This document shows positions 11,403 to 23,390 of a DNA stretch of 64,000 nt, piece by piece (position 1 is the first letter of the stretch; every line of letters starts with the position of its first letter). Below the pieces are notes generated by a model. The model saw only the letters and a list, made by a program, of their open reading frames with translations, was not told the DNA's origin and did no database searches. Source of the stretch: Metallyticus violacea (taxonomy: Eukaryota > Arthropoda > Insecta > Mantodea > Metallyticidae); NCBI GenBank assembly GCA_030762175.1, contig CM060833.1, forward strand, positions 165,013,001-165,077,000, read 5' to 3'. The position numbers and the translations under genes were made by a program.

Positions 11403-11715
11403 CTCTTAGATTCTTATATTAATTGGATATTTTTTTCTGCTCTTGATGCAATTGCCCAGATTAAAAAACAATGAAGCAAATCTTTCATTGCCTTTATCTT
11501 ATATTGACAATTCCATGCAAACACCTTTCAGCCATTGAGTAAGTTCATTCAATTGATCAGTAAGAATCAAGTTACACTAACAGTACAATTGTGTTAAAAT
11601 TGTGTTTCTCCTACAAAAATTCGTTTTATTCCTATGTTCTCTCCTTCAGTGGTTTTTATTTAATGGAGACGTTAGCTCCTATTAGTTTTTCTTCAATTCA
11701 ATTATTTTTTTAGAA

Positions 11716-11757
<42 letters not shown>

Positions 11758-11785
11758 GTTGTTGTTGTTGTTGTTGTTGTTGTTA
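11716..11785. repeat. (ATT)n(GTT)n compound microsatellite
   Basis: About 14 ATT/TTA units pass directly into about 9 TTG units. Confidence 0.95.
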
Positions 11786-13951
11786 TCAAATGTACGAGTG
11801 CTTTTCTCGAACTTGTTGTTATAGCTTCAAATGTATAGTAGTTTATAATAAAATTAAAGGCAAAGATCGTTCTTCTGGAATTATCTTGCAATCAATCTGA
11901 AGTCTTTAAATTTCACTTTTAAACTTTAAATGTCTTCGATCTGGAAGAAATTATGGCAACTAATATTTGTTACGGTCAGAACTCATGTATTTTATGAGGT
12001 CCAAAGCATCCGTCACGATGCTAGAATTTATCGAAGTCTCTCGTTATTTCCTTTAGTCTAGGTTAACTTTTTCAAGAGGAAGAATGTACAGTTTATAAGG
12101 AATGACGTGATTTAGTACTATTGTAATCGCTGCAGCACGAGAAAGAACCAGCCCCGTTTGTGCGCCTCAAACTGTGCACACAGCGGCAACTTATTTGTCA
12201 GTACTACTGTGCGGGTAGCCACACCTAGTCCCTGCAGGCGGCAAAACAAATTCCTCACTCGCAACTTGCTCCTAACAAACGCGGGGTTTAGGGATATGTT
12301 GTGCGTTTGTTTCATGTTGTCTTCTAGACGGATACCACACGTAAAGCTAACTGATAGTTTAACCACGACTTCCCTCTTTTTATGCGCGTCTCGTGTGTAG
12401 TTAACCATGTTCCTTTTGCTCTTTATAAGTACAAGGAAATGTTCTTAATCGTTTTTTTTAATTCAGACATATCTTTATTAATCTAATTGTGTAACACTGT
12501 GCCCTAACTATACGGCCTTGGTTTATAGCTAATCCCAATTAAGTTAAACTTATGCTGGTACTTGTACGGTGAATCTATCCACATACATTATCGCTATTCT
12601 TTTGTCAACTTTTCAAGATATTTTGCTTTAGGACATGTTGAGTTCTTGTGGAGCAGATAAACCGAATTTTTCATGCCAAAACAATTATGAGACTCCAGAC
12701 TCATTTACTTTGATAATGGACATTGTACGTCTATTTTTTGATCATCAGGACAACGAATTATGATTGGTGAAAAATTAGATCTTTATGTATATGGACATCA
12801 ACCACTAAAAGTCCCAATATTTGTTTAACATGGTGAGAAAAGCACAGCTAAATTAACTAGCCCCTTAATCTAAGTAGAATTCAAAAGTGCGAACTCCGCT
12901 TTTGGAGTTTCGTTTGTCCTAACTGCAGCAAAGGCGACTGACACCCCTGTAATAAATTATAAGTAATAAATTAATCACTGCCAAGTAATGTGCATATACC
13001 GATCATAGCTGTAAGAAGTTATCTCGTGTACCATACGTGTAAAACTATTGCTATTCCAGATATTATAATTGCAAGTTTATATGCATTCTCTGTAATATGA
13101 TTGCAGTATAATATTGGTTTTAGGAAAATGTCTAAATATTATGAGGCACACGGTGGCCTCTTGAAAGCCTGCAGCCAGAACCAATGTTTTGTTAAGCTGA
13201 CCTGAAAACTAAGGACAGAAAACCTGTTTTGTAAACATATACGCCCTCGGATACTTCCTAGAGGGATGAAAGCTGTGTCCTTGACAAGCAAGTCGTTTGT
13301 AAATGACCAAGTTCCGTTTTGTTATATTACATGGGGTCAATCTAATATAACAACCGGAGAAATTAGACCGGTAACCTTTCAAAGAGAGTGCTATGGCAGA
13401 AGTTGTGTGCTGAAATTCATAAAACCACGTAGATCCTTGATCCAAAAGAGAATCTAGAAATATCTTATAAAATTATACCCACCAATAGAAGCCCGCATAT
13501 TGGGAAAGCTATATGAGATGTTCCTGGGCGCTTAGGTTTAAAAGAATAAAGATAGCGTGGGCAGATCGAAGGAACACATAGTTCATATAAGCTGGTGCTT
13601 TTGTGGCCCCAGTTTCAGTTTTTCAAGGGGAGTTCAATTCTTCATTTCGCAGGGAGGGTAATTAGTGTTTTACTTCGCTAAGTTTCCCGCGTGAGAGTTT
13701 AGAGTCAGTATCAGTTTAGTGTTAATGAGTTAGATAATTAGGCATCCCATGCCAGTAATTCGAGTGTAAGTCTGTCAAGTTTAAAGTTGTAAAGAAGTTA
13801 CTCTGGACAAAGCTTTAAGTTGTGCTTAGACTGTAGTCGGGAGTTTTAGTAGCTGAGTTACAACTCTTTTGTATTTGATGCACTATAAAATAAGCACAGG
13901 GAGGCTTTGAACCATCATGAAATAAATTTATATAAGACACTGCTATTTTTT
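11786..13951. other. Unassigned sequence
   Basis: A slightly GC-richer patch at 12118-12410 is open on both strands (96 and 80 codons) but resembles no family I know. The stretch 13540-13930 has a TATAAAATA at about 13884 and an AATAAA near 13920, without coding sequence. Confidence 0.35.
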
Positions 13952-14229
13952 TTAATAGTGTTTAACGCCCATTTTTATTACTGAGGCACCACAGGCGGTG
14001 GACACTGATGATACATGAAATGAAATTATATATTGGTAAAGGATTTTTTTTAAAGGAAGGAAACGTTTCAGGCCTAAGTTTAGGGTACCTCCCCGTCATT
14101 TGCCATTTATACGACTGGGGAAAACCTGGAAAAAACCTCAGTCAGGGAGGATGGTCCTGGTGGGATTCGAACCCCAGACCTCCCGCTCACGAGTCCGCAC
14201 CTTAACGACTTCGGCCACCTGTGGCGGTA
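13952..14229 (-). mobile_element. SINE-A, near full length
   Basis: Same order as the copy at 11123-11402, with intact A- and B-box regions at the right end. A weak 6 bp direct match (ACACTG) lies on both sides, too short to be convincing as a target duplication. Confidence 0.9.
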
Positions 14230-14231
14230 CA

Positions 14232-14768
14232 CTGTCAATGAAAAACTAAATTGCAGTCTATTGTGTAATGAAAATGAGAGTATTTGTTACTTATACAAAA
14301 AGATTAAATGTAAAATTAAATGGAACATAATTTGAAAATAATGATAGCACTATTAATTTACCTGAAAGCGTGTACGCAAGGATGCCAAAAGAGCTTAAGG
14401 GGGACATATGGTTAATATAAAGAAATTACACCTTATTATTAGATTCAGAAAATTGCAAGAAAGTTCAAATTAAAAAGAATTTTAAATAAACAAGCGATTT
14501 AAGGCAAAATTAAAATAAAGAAGCACAAACTAAATCCAGAAAGCTTTTGCAAAAGGGGAAAAAATAAAATTGGAAAAAAAATCTGAATATTGAAGTACAT
14601 TTAGGGGGACAAGGAATTAAGTAAAATGGATATTATTAAAATTATGGGCTATTTTTGTAAAACATTATGAATATACATTTCTACATTCAAGGGAGTAAAT
14701 ATTTCAAGAGTTTATTAACATAAGTAAGCAAAGAGTTTAAATCATAATATGAATAAAAATTAATCTAG
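14232..14768. other. Purine-rich unassigned sequence
   Basis: The + strand is strikingly A-rich, like the decayed LINE at 15056-16208, so this may be more of that element. I cannot align any part of it to a LINE protein. Confidence 0.3.
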
Positions 14769-15055
14769 TTTTTTTTTTTTTTTTTTTTTTTTTTTTGATT
14801 GATTTGGTTTTTGCGGACGCTGTTTAACATCTCTTTCTATTCAGGGCGTGAAACGGTCTACAAATTTTGCTCAGAGGCCTCTTCTTTCTGTCTTGAGGTT
14901 CATCGTGCATGAAATCTACGACATGGGACCCACGGTTTTACTTCGCTTCCAAGAAAACCATACTTGGGATTTTTACGCCCGAAAAGGGTTTGAATCCGTG
15001 ATCATAGGTTTAGGAGGCAAGTATGGTTACCACTACACTGCCCTGGTATTGGAAG
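14769..15055 (-). mobile_element. SINE-B, diverged, with oligo(T) tail
   Basis: A T run at 14769-14797 is followed by GCGGACGCTGTTTAACATC (the SINE-B 3' end reversed), the body with TCTACGACATGGGACCCACGG, and a degenerate tRNA-like head ending near 15052. It lies directly before the LINE fossil. Confidence 0.82.
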
Positions 15056-16208
15056 ATATATAATCAGATCTTTTGAAAATTCTCCACAAATATCTATATA
15101 AATATTTAAGATTCATGCTTGAAAAGTGTCTAAAGGTGGGAAAGCTCTAGAAGATATATTACTGTGAAACACCAGTGTTCAAAAAGTAGGAATGGATATT
15201 TTGAAAGTTTCATGTCAACTAATACTGTAATTCTTTGGTATGAAAGGTTTGAACATATTCTAGGGCGACAATATTGTGGAAAGAAAGCTAAAGAACAGTG
15301 TGGATCAAATACATGTCTGAAAACTTAATAGAAATGAAAATTGCTTTCCGACAACCAATACATTTTCTCTATATGTAAATATAGAAAAGACCTATAGTGA
15401 TATATCTCATGCAAAATTGCATAAGAAACACAGGAAATAATGTTACACTTATAAATGTAATTAAAAACTTTCGTCAGCAAAACAAAGAAATTAAAAATAC
15501 TTGTCCGCAAAATTTGTAATTATTAAAAGTTTATATCAGATCTACATTGCATAAAATTTAAGGAATCCAGCAATTGGCACTTGGAAGATAAGGAAAATGG
15601 AAATAAAGATAAACTACATTCTCTATAATTTGCGGGCGCCCAATTATAGTACAGAATTATGAGAATATAGAAACACAACAAGAAAACTTACAGAAGAATA
15701 TGAAAATTGATTTTTAAATGTAAATAGTGTAAAACGAAATAATGGCAATAAGTTAAGCATGTTTAAAAAATAACAGAAGGGTGCGGTAAAATGCAGCATT
15801 GTGATTTATATAAACATCTTGATGTAAAAATTAATAAATATGGAAGACAAGTTGAAGAATGAAATGAGTAATAAAATCAGGAAAAACTTATGGGATGAAC
15901 ATATTTCAGAACAAAGGCAATATCACATATGTGTAAATACTTGGGTAATGAAATTTGAAATTACTTCAGAATTATCAGAAACAGCACTCACAACAATTTT
16001 TAGAAGGAATACTATTAAAATGAAGTGATTCGTGACAAAATTCATAATAGACTATAGGCAAAATGGTTTGGACACGTGATAACTGATTGGCAATGAAAGG
16101 TGATATACAAAGAGGGGCAAAACTGGGTACGTTTGGACTTATAATATGTGCAAAAATTATAAAAAAACAAGTAAATATGAAAATTGCAATATGAAGTAAA
16201 ATGATTTG
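15056..16208 (+). pseudogene. LINE reverse transcriptase fossil
   Basis: Residues in sequence order across frames: NIVERKLKNSVDQIHV (the palm entry block, normally IVE..L...Q.GFR), then at about 15378 YVNIEKTYSDISHAKL, matching the first catalytic motif (F.DIEKAYD.V...KL) with the Asp changed to Ser-Asp. Near 15795 comes LYKHLDVKINKYGRQ, like 'F.YLGV.IN..G' after the active site. Near 16045, IHNRLQAKWFGHV-type residues match the C-terminal 'L.WFGHV.RM' block. The YADD region is not readable. Many stops and frameshifts. A SINE-A copy interrupts it at 16221. Confidence 0.65.
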
Positions 16209-16220
16209 AAAAATCAACAC

Positions 16221-16485
16221 TCTACCGCGACGGGGGTCGAGGTCGTTAAGGCGCGGACACATGAGCGGGAGATTAGGGGTTCGTATCCCACCAGGACCAT
16301 TCTCCCTGACAAGTTTTTCATAGTCCTCATAAATTACAAATGCCTGGGAGGTACCCTAAACTTATACCTGGAACGTTTCCTTCCTTAAAAAAAATCCTTT
16401 CCCAGTATTTCATCTAATGTATCATCAGTGTCCACCGCCTGTGGTGCCTCTGTAGTAAAAATGGGCGTTAAACACAATAAAAAAA
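16221..16485 (+). mobile_element. SINE-A with 12 bp target-site duplication
   Basis: Head GGGGTCGAGGTCGTTAAGG (A-box region), then the B-box GGTTCGTATCC, body, and GGCGTTAAACAC followed by an A run. AAAAATCAACAC flanks it at 16209-16220 and 16486-16497, so it is a retroposed copy that kept its integration scar; the A-rich tail makes the exact duplication length slightly ambiguous. Confidence 0.93.
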
Positions 16486-16497
16486 AAAAATCAACAC

Positions 16498-17957
16498 CGA
16501 TTGAAAATGTTCACGCTCACTTATTGCTCCTAAGGGAACTTTGGAAAACCACCTCATATATATAACGAGCCTTCGCAAACTAGTGATTCTGTAATCTAAT
16601 GTAGTAGCTACCAAACTGGCAAACGATCCAAGGTCTGTTTTCTTTTATTGCCAAATTTATTGGCCTCTGCGCCGAGCAGAGCCGTTTCTCAGGTTGAAAC
16701 ACCCTCAAGGCAAATTCTCGAGATGACAGAATGGCAAATTGTCTCTTATCACGGAAAGAATCTCAATATTCACTTCATGACATAGTTGTCACCGAGTCCC
16801 CTTGAGCCACAGCGATGTAAAACACGCAGGCTTGTCATGTCATTAGAACGAAGAATCTCAAACATTCAGAACTGGAACAAGTCCAATAGATCGTCACATT
16901 CTTATCAGCGAATTTCAGGCATTGTGTCAGCCAAGGAACGGTAAAACGTTGGATAGGAAGAAACAGACTTGAAAAGTAATCCGAAAATTTTGAAGTCTAT
17001 TTCTTCTTTTCTGTAGTTTTATTCCGGTATATATCTTCTATTGTTTTGAATGTAATTACACTTTTCTTCCGGGCTGTTGTGCTGTAGTCTGCTGGAGAAG
17101 AGAATTTCAGGCGTTTCGTCTCCGTAACTACGGCGGACATCTTCGGTGGCGCGGACCAGGCACAACAGCCAGGTGGAAAATTGTAGTTACATCTATGACT
17201 ACGGCCGTGAAAGCCTACGTTCTATTGTTTTACTTATATGTAAAGCAACATTCCCATAATGCACCATGTCAATGATATATTTTAGTTTTAATCTGTCAAA
17301 CACCTTTTTTATAAGTCAACGAATCATTTGCACGTATATTTACTGCTTTCTCTTCCCCTCCTAAGCCCTTGTTGTTCATCTGCTAATGTTATACTTTCTA
17401 AATTTTGTGTTTTATAGGCTCTCTATGCCCCTTCTCCAGTAAATATGATTCTTAAATAATCGATACATTTTCTGTTTTCTATCTGCTTTATCAATATAAA
17501 TTTTTTTTATTTATTTTCTTTGTACCCTAGTTATTCGCCCAGTTTCTTTCTGTAATATACAGAAGTCATACACCATCTCCTTGGAACGTTTTTATCGTTT
17601 ATTATTTAGAAGGAAAGGAAATTGAGATCTCATCACCGTGAATAATAATGGTTGATGAAATTTTTGGGTATTCAGTTTGTTTTCTTTTTAATAGCTCGTA
17701 TTTTGGTAATATAAAATAGCAATTGTTAATATATTTAAATTTTTTAACTTTACTGATTTCTACGGAAGTAAAGCTAATGGAACTAAATTAAACACACACG
17801 AGGATTTTTGAAAAACAAAAGAGGAGCTACGTTTGGAGATAAAAACAGGGTTTTAGTTATAAAACTTGTTCCCTTAGGCGATTTTTTAGGTTTGGTTACA
17901 AGTCGGCAATGCCCCTACTTAACACCACTGTACTCTCTTTTAACATGTTCCCTGGAG
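16498..17957. other. Unassigned sequence
   Basis: No family assigned. A short reverse-strand open stretch at about 17045-17150 (includes GDETPEI and NSPEEKCNY) looks codon-like but I cannot name it. Confidence 0.35.
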
Positions 17958-17968
17958 ATCTTCCACGA

Positions 17969-18211
17969 GTTGTTGAATGGTGTTTAACGCCCGTTTTTAC
18001 TATTGAGGCTCCACGGGTGGTGGACACCGATGATACATGAGATGAAATGATATATTGGGAAAGGATTTTTTTTTAAAGGGAGAAAGCGTTCCAGGCCTAA
18101 GTTTAGGGTGCCTGCTATTTATGAGGATTGAGGAAAACCTGAAAAAAACCTCAGCCCAGACCTCCTGCTCACGAGTCCGCGTCTTTAACGACCTCGGTTA
18201 CGTGTGGCCGT
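17969..18211 (-). mobile_element. SINE-A, internally deleted, with target-site duplication
   Basis: Flanked by ATCTTCCACGA at 17958-17968 and 18212-18222. The B-box region and the start of the body are missing: CCTCAGCCCAGACCTCC joins the body directly to the head. The A-box side remains. The deletion either occurred after insertion or was carried by the source copy. Confidence 0.92.
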
Positions 18212-18222
18212 ATCTTCCACGA

Positions 18223-18614
18223 CAGTATACATTCATTCACGAAGGTAAGTACAACTGACATGAGGAATGCAATTTTTAAGTGTAGAGTCATTTTAAACAC
18301 GAATCATTTGCATACGCAATTTATTTAGAACTCTCCTGATCAATCGCCTTCCTACAGAACAAAATTTTATTCAATGAGTGGAATAGGTACAGTTTTGCCA
18401 GAGGAAAAACCAGACGAAATTGATGCAATGTATTTCGTCAACACAGTCACTCTCGGAACCTGGGCTAGGAGACTTCTAAAACAGTAACAGTGGACTCGGA
18501 AATATTATGGTGACTGTACTTAATCATGCCAATCAGAACGTTTTTTTTTTTAACCACAGTGGAACAGTTCTAGCGTCTTCTATAATTATACCCATACCTT
18601 TCTAGAAAGCGGAG
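18223..18614. other. Unassigned sequence
   Basis: No repeat or coding signal recognised. Confidence 0.4.
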
Positions 18615-18700
18615 CTGAAGTACGGTTTGCTGTCGTCTGTGATGCGTTTAGTAGCCGAGACGTAAAATGCGTGAACGGACAAGATTTATAACTAAAACCC
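18615..18700 (+). repeat. Unclassified dispersed repeat, copy 1
   Basis: Shares about 85 bp with 34300-34385, including GCGTTTAGTAGCCGAGACG and CAAGATTTATAACTAAAAC. No terminal repeats or coding content seen; family unknown. Confidence 0.7.
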
Positions 18701-18722
18701 AATCATTTTTAACTAAGGCCGG

Positions 18723-18830
18723 GTGGTTGAGTGGTTTGAAAATATTTTAGATAACAATGGATTAGGGTATATATGGAGGAAAAGAGATATAAATGATACT
18801 TTCTCGATTTATCACGAAATTGTTGCAGGC
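18723..18830 (+). pseudogene. Possible LINE scrap
   Basis: A short frame containing ENILDNNGLGYIWRKRDIND resembles the post-RT region of the LINE at 56815-58302 ('...NGLGYIW'). The match is very short and could be chance. Confidence 0.3.
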
Positions 18831-18943
18831 CAGATGCACGATTCCAATAAAACGACACCACCCAGTTTCGTGAACTTTTGTACGGCTATTCTCAAGATGT
18901 GCTAGTATTACCATGCACCGTTTCATGATACTATTAAGATTAT

Positions 18944-18987
18944 TGTCTAGATGGCAGCAACGGTTCGGGAAATATTGGATACCGCCT
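18944..18987. repeat. Solo mariner terminal repeat
   Basis: GTCTAGATGGCAGCAACGG and then AATATTGGATACCGCC match the right terminus of the mariner at 20081-21349 (GTCGAGATGGCAGTACC, AATATTGTGGATACTACC), followed by TA. No internal mariner sequence accompanies it. Confidence 0.55.
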
Positions 18988-19078
18988 TATGCTAGCGTTA
19001 AATGCCTAATTGGGAAATAGTAAATTAAATATAAATTTTGTATTATTTTTCGCATTATAGCTTCTGCAGATTTCAACA

Positions 19079-19126
<48 letters not shown>

Positions 19127-19428
19127 TACTACTACTGCTACTGCTACTGCTACTGCTACTGCTACTGCTACTGCTACTGCTTCTGCTACTGCTTCTGCTA
19201 CTGCTACTGCTACTGCTACTGCTACTGCTACTGCTCCTACTCCTACTCCTACTCCTACTCCTACTCCTACTCCTACTCCTACTCCTACTCCTACTCCTAC
19301 TCCTACTCCTACTCCTACTCCTACTCCTACTCCTACTCCTACTCCTACTCCTACTCCTACTCCTACTCCTACTCCTACTCCTACTCCTACTCCTACTCCT
19401 ACTACTACTACTACTACTACTACTACTC
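19079..19428 (+). repeat. 350 bp compound trinucleotide/hexanucleotide repeat
   Basis: Ordered blocks: (ATT)n, (ACT)n, (GCTACT)n with two GCTTCT variants, (CCTACT)n about 30 units long, then (ACT)n again. All are one-base variants of a TAY-type triplet. The long Thr/Pro frame across it is a by-product of the repeat. Confidence 0.97.
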
Positions 19429-19509
19429 TTGTTCTTAAAGCAGGTCTTTCGAAGGGAACCGTTTTAGAAATGTCTAGAGAAGTTGTCTCGAGAAGTTGTC
19501 AGAAGTAAT

Positions 19510-20078
19510 TCAAAACAAAACATTACTGTAGTGTTTATTGGGATATGACATATTGCAAATTTCTACTTGATCGAGAAGTTTAGCGCTATTTTAATGTCAT
19601 CTTAATCAGTAATAGAATCTTATTCAATGAAAATTGTTTCCCAGAAGCAAGAACACGTAAAATCATTTTGTGGTAGTGTTGCTCTCTGCATTTGTTTCCA
19701 AAGTACTTATTTGAATAATAATGAAATAGCACTATTCTCAAACGTGTGTGTGTTAATTGCTTTCTGTTATGTCATTGTCCATTACATTAAGTAATTCCTG
19801 AATGGGCAGCTGCGTGCCTCCAAAACGTTGCTCTGTAATGTATAAGCACCGCCAGTTCCTGATTACGAATTCAGTGCTAGATTGCTAAACATTTTCAGTT
19901 AGGAATATAAATGCGACATGGAACTAAGGCCATATCTAAGTGCTCCCCTGGGCTCGATATTAGCAACTCTCCGATTACTCGACATTCATGTATTTTGGTG
20001 AACTCGACTTTTTGTTTTACATAGAACATGCATGGGAGTATTCCTCTCCGAATGTAAAGTGCAAGCGGGTTCCAAGGC
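19510..20078. other. Unassigned spacer
   Basis: No recognised content before the mariner terminus. Confidence 0.45.
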
Positions 20079-20080
20079 TA

Positions 20081-21349
20081 CAAGATAGTATCCAAAATAT
20101 TCGGGATTGGAGCTACCATTTGATCAAAAACGTACGTCGAGACTAATGACCGCCGTCACCCTCGAAGTCGTTCCCTTCCACACGTACACACCGGTCCCAG
20201 CGATTCTGCCATTTTCCAGTTCTTTGAGGGGGTTTAACACAAACAGTGTTTCTTCTTGAATCCTCTCAATTGTGTCGAACCGACGTCCTTTCAACTTAAT
20301 TTTCAGTTTGGGGAATAGAGCGAAGTCGCAGGGTGCCAAATCAGGCGAGTACGGTGGGTGGGGGACAACCGTCCTGGCTAGCAAGGAATTGTGACAGGGC
20401 GCATTGTCGTGATGCAACAGCCAGTTCCCTTGTCCCCAAAGTTCGGGCCGTCGTCTCCGCACATTTTCACGGAGCCATAGCAAAACGTCACAGTAGTACG
20501 TGGAATTCACTGTTTGATTTGGTGGGACGAATTCTTTGTGCAGAATCCCCTTGGTATCAAAGAAAACGAGGAGCATGCTCTTGACTTTGCTCTTCGCATG
20601 TCTCGCTTTTTTTGGTCTTGGTGAGTTCGGGATCTTTCACTGGGAGGATTGTTGTTTTGTCTCAGGGTCATAAGCGTACATCCAGATCTCGTCACTGGTG
20701 ATGACCCTGGACAAGAAGGTTGGGTCATCGGATACGGCCTGACGAAGCTCCGTGCAAACTTCAACCTTCTGATCAGCAGTCAGGATTCTTGGCACAAATT
20801 TTGTGGCGACACGATGTATGTCCAATTCATCAGTTAAAATTCGTTGCCATGTCCCATAACCAATTCCCACTTCATGAGCAAGGTCTTCAATGGTTCGACG
20901 TCGATTCTCACGAACGAGGTGTTGAACTTGGCAACAATGTCAGGCTTTGTGCTGCTGACGGGCCTACCGGTGTGAGCATCGTCTTCAATAGCTGTACGGC
21001 CGGCCCTGAACCGACCATGCCACTCAAACACAGGTGTACGACTCATGCTTTGTCTCCCAAATACTTGTTGAATCATTAAGAGGGTCTCCGTAGCATTTTC
21101 CCCGAGATTTGCACAGAATTTGATGCACACTCTCTGTCCTAATCTTGAATTCATCGCAAAATCACCACACACTACACACAGAGTATCATGAAAAGTACTA
21201 TAGAATCTCAACACATCTACCCAGCTGCATGAAACTTTAAACACTCACTCATCAGATGTGCTAGTGTAGCCACATAGCGGTACAAAACTGTACAGCAGCT
21301 ACTGTCGAGATGGCAGTACCAGCCCCCGAATATTGTGGATACTACCTCG
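20081..21349 (-). mobile_element. Mariner element, both termini present
   Basis: 1,269 bp, the typical mariner length, bounded by TA at 20079-20080 and 21350-21351. The imperfect terminal repeats read CAAGATAGTATCCAAAATAT (left) and, reversed from the right, CGAGGTAGTATCCACAATAT. The transposase lies on the reverse strand and fills most of the element. It is the best-preserved transposon here but cannot encode a functional protein. Confidence 0.92.
20124..21154 (-). pseudogene. Mariner D,D34D transposase pseudogene
   Basis: The start at 21154 gives MNSRLGQRVCIKFCANLG, the usual mariner N-terminus; total span is about 343 codons, against about 345 for intact mariners. In order: first HTH (FGRQSMSRTPVFEWHGRF), second HTH region, VITSDEIWMYAYDPETKQQS (first Asp), VFFDTKGILHKEFVPP, WLLHHDNAPCH (second Asp), HPPYSPDLAPCDFALFPK (third Asp). 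Damage: a frameshift at about 20835-20870, a TGG-to-TGA stop at about 20637, loss of about ten residues between the second and third Asp blocks, and a frameshift near the C-terminus (about 20200). Confidence 0.92.
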
Positions 21350-21352
21350 TAT

Positions 21353-21353
21353 A

Positions 21354-21387
<34 letters not shown>

Positions 21388-21388
21388 T
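21353..21388. repeat. (AAT)n microsatellite
   Basis: Begins immediately beside the right end of the mariner element. Confidence 0.95.
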
Positions 21389-21389
21389 A

Positions 21390-21929
21390 CTTTTCAGCAA
21401 TCTAATAACCTATTTTAACTACTGCATAGATATTTCTATAGCATGTTGCAGGGTATTAATGGAATATGTGCAGTCACCTTAAAGTCCAATAAGACTCTAC
21501 TATTGCGCTGAACAGTTGCTGCTCTGTGCAAATCAACCATAATAACTAGTTGTACATACAAAAAAAAAAAAAGCCTTACGTGCTAATAGTTGCACCCTGA
21601 ATTTCTTAAGTGTGGATTCCTTGTATTTCCCTTACTTAATTTGTATTTGTTACAACTTTGTCAATAAAATTCTGTTATGTTCGAATTAAAATGTCTTAAA
21701 TATTACGGTTTTTGAGTAGGTGACAACATTTCTGCAGCCAGTTTTTTCATCTCTATTTATTTCGTTAATTATTATATGGGGCGAAATAGCAGGCCCTTTT
21801 AGGGACAGCTCTGGAATGGTAGAAGTTTCACCTGTTGTATTGTAACAACTGACTATATTACCAAAGATGAAGCTCTCTAGTCCCCATTTCCGAACAATAG
21901 TATTTTAGGACTTAACAATAGATTTACAC
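21390..21929. other. Unassigned spacer
   Basis: Nothing recognised. Confidence 0.4.
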
Positions 21930-22660
21930 CTCATACAATGTCAGTAGTAAACGCTTCACTTGTCACAGTTGAGCGTTGGTATCGTGAATTTAAAAGTAAA
22001 CGGGTGCCCATCGGTTTCCTTACTTGCACCGACCAGCTATACTTTCTGAAAGCATGCCGTGAAAATAATACTGAAAGAAAAGTCCCAGATCTCCTTTCTT
22101 GAAATACAAACACCCCTAAAAATCAAGCAGACAAACGACTGTGCATCAACATCTGCATCTTACCAAGAGATGTTTGGTGTCAGATTTCCTCGCTGATCAT
22201 TAAAAGCAACTTGGGATGAATATGCTGTAAAAATTCAATGAAGACTCGTTTGTCTCCAACATCGTTACAGGAAACAAAACGTGATTTTACCTCTACGCGT
22301 CTGGTGCTTTGAAAATGGGGCTCATCAACAAACTTAAAGAGTCGTGGTGTCGGAAAGCATCTTGTTAGTAAGTCAACATATCCTCAACGCGTAATGGTAT
22401 ACCAAGATCTACGTTCCAAAGGTAGAACGGACTGCCCCCAACATCCAAGATGAGATATCTCACGTTACGACGAAACAAAGCTGCGAGAACAGTGAGATTT
22501 TAGCAGAGAAGGCGTTAGGGTACTACCGCATCCACCCTATTTCCCAAGCTTGGCTCCTTGTGACTTTCTCATTTTCTCAAAATTGAAAGACGAAATGCGT
22601 GAGTAGCGATTTTCTTCTGATACTGTGGCCAGTGCAGCTTTGTGTGTTGTGCAAGGTGGG
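21930..22660 (+). pseudogene. Mariner-type transposase fossil
   Basis: Readable in order: VVNASLVTVERWYREFKSKR (end of the first HTH), SQISFLEIQTPLKI..TTVHQHL (second HTH), NIVTGNKT-stop-FYLY at about 22258 (first Asp block GDETW, Asp changed to Asn, Trp to stop), RTVRF, HPPYFPSLAPCDFLIFSKLK at about 22530-22590 (third Asp block). It belongs to a different mariner lineage from 20081-21349. Frameshifts throughout; no termini found. Confidence 0.65.
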
Positions 22661-23388
22661 GCAGGGGATCTTTTCTAAGTGCTTTATTATTTTTAAAAGA
22701 GCTTAAAATTCTGAAGAAAGTACTTTGAAAAACTGTGGAAAGTATTTTTAAATTTAGATTTGTATCATGGAGCATTCAAAACTTTGGACACCCTCGCAGC
22801 TCTATCTTCAAAGACTGGGTAATGCGGTCATAGCATTTAGTTCTACAGAACCTCAAACCGAAAAATCGTATCGTGAAATTAGAATATTTCGCTACAAAAT
22901 TCTCTTTTTATTTATGTACTCATTAAGCTTCATTTTAAGAATTATACAGATATTTTTTATTTTTTACGTATTACTGCAGAAGTTCCGGAAACAGCAATTG
23001 CATGGCGAGAAAGTTTGTCAACACAGTTCCTTTATCATGCAAATGACGCATGGAGAGATCTACACGTTGCCATATAGGACTTCTGCAGTCATTTCCGGCT
23101 AGGATTTCAGTTTCCAGCTCTCATCCGGACACAGCGACTGAAGTTTCATTCGGAAAAGGAAATTGCTGTCAGGAATGTTTACATACGGCGTCCAAATTGC
23201 ACGTGGTGTTCAATAGCCGCTTTAATTTTATTTATTCGTTTCTAAACTTCGTTTTGTTGTTTCTTCTGAGGAGCTGAATCCTTTATATTTACCTAAGTTG
23301 GTTGTTACCATTTGCATTGCTGAAGCTCCGTACGCCAATAACAGTTTGTGGTATTTGGGATCTGTGGATAGATTTTTATAAAGCTAAA
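22661..23388. other. Unassigned spacer
   Basis: A 111-codon frame at 22767-23102 has no recognisable similarity and AT-driven composition; not called as a gene. Confidence 0.4.
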
Positions 23389-23390
23389 TA

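Noticed and set aside
17045..17150. Reverse-strand coding-like stretch (GDETPEI, NSPEEKCNY)
   Set aside because: Too short, and GDET here is not in a mariner context; I could not assign a family and did not call it.
19038..19508. 156-codon frame encoding Thr/Pro repeats
   Set aside because: It is simply translation of the compound microsatellite; all frames of such a repeat tend to be open.
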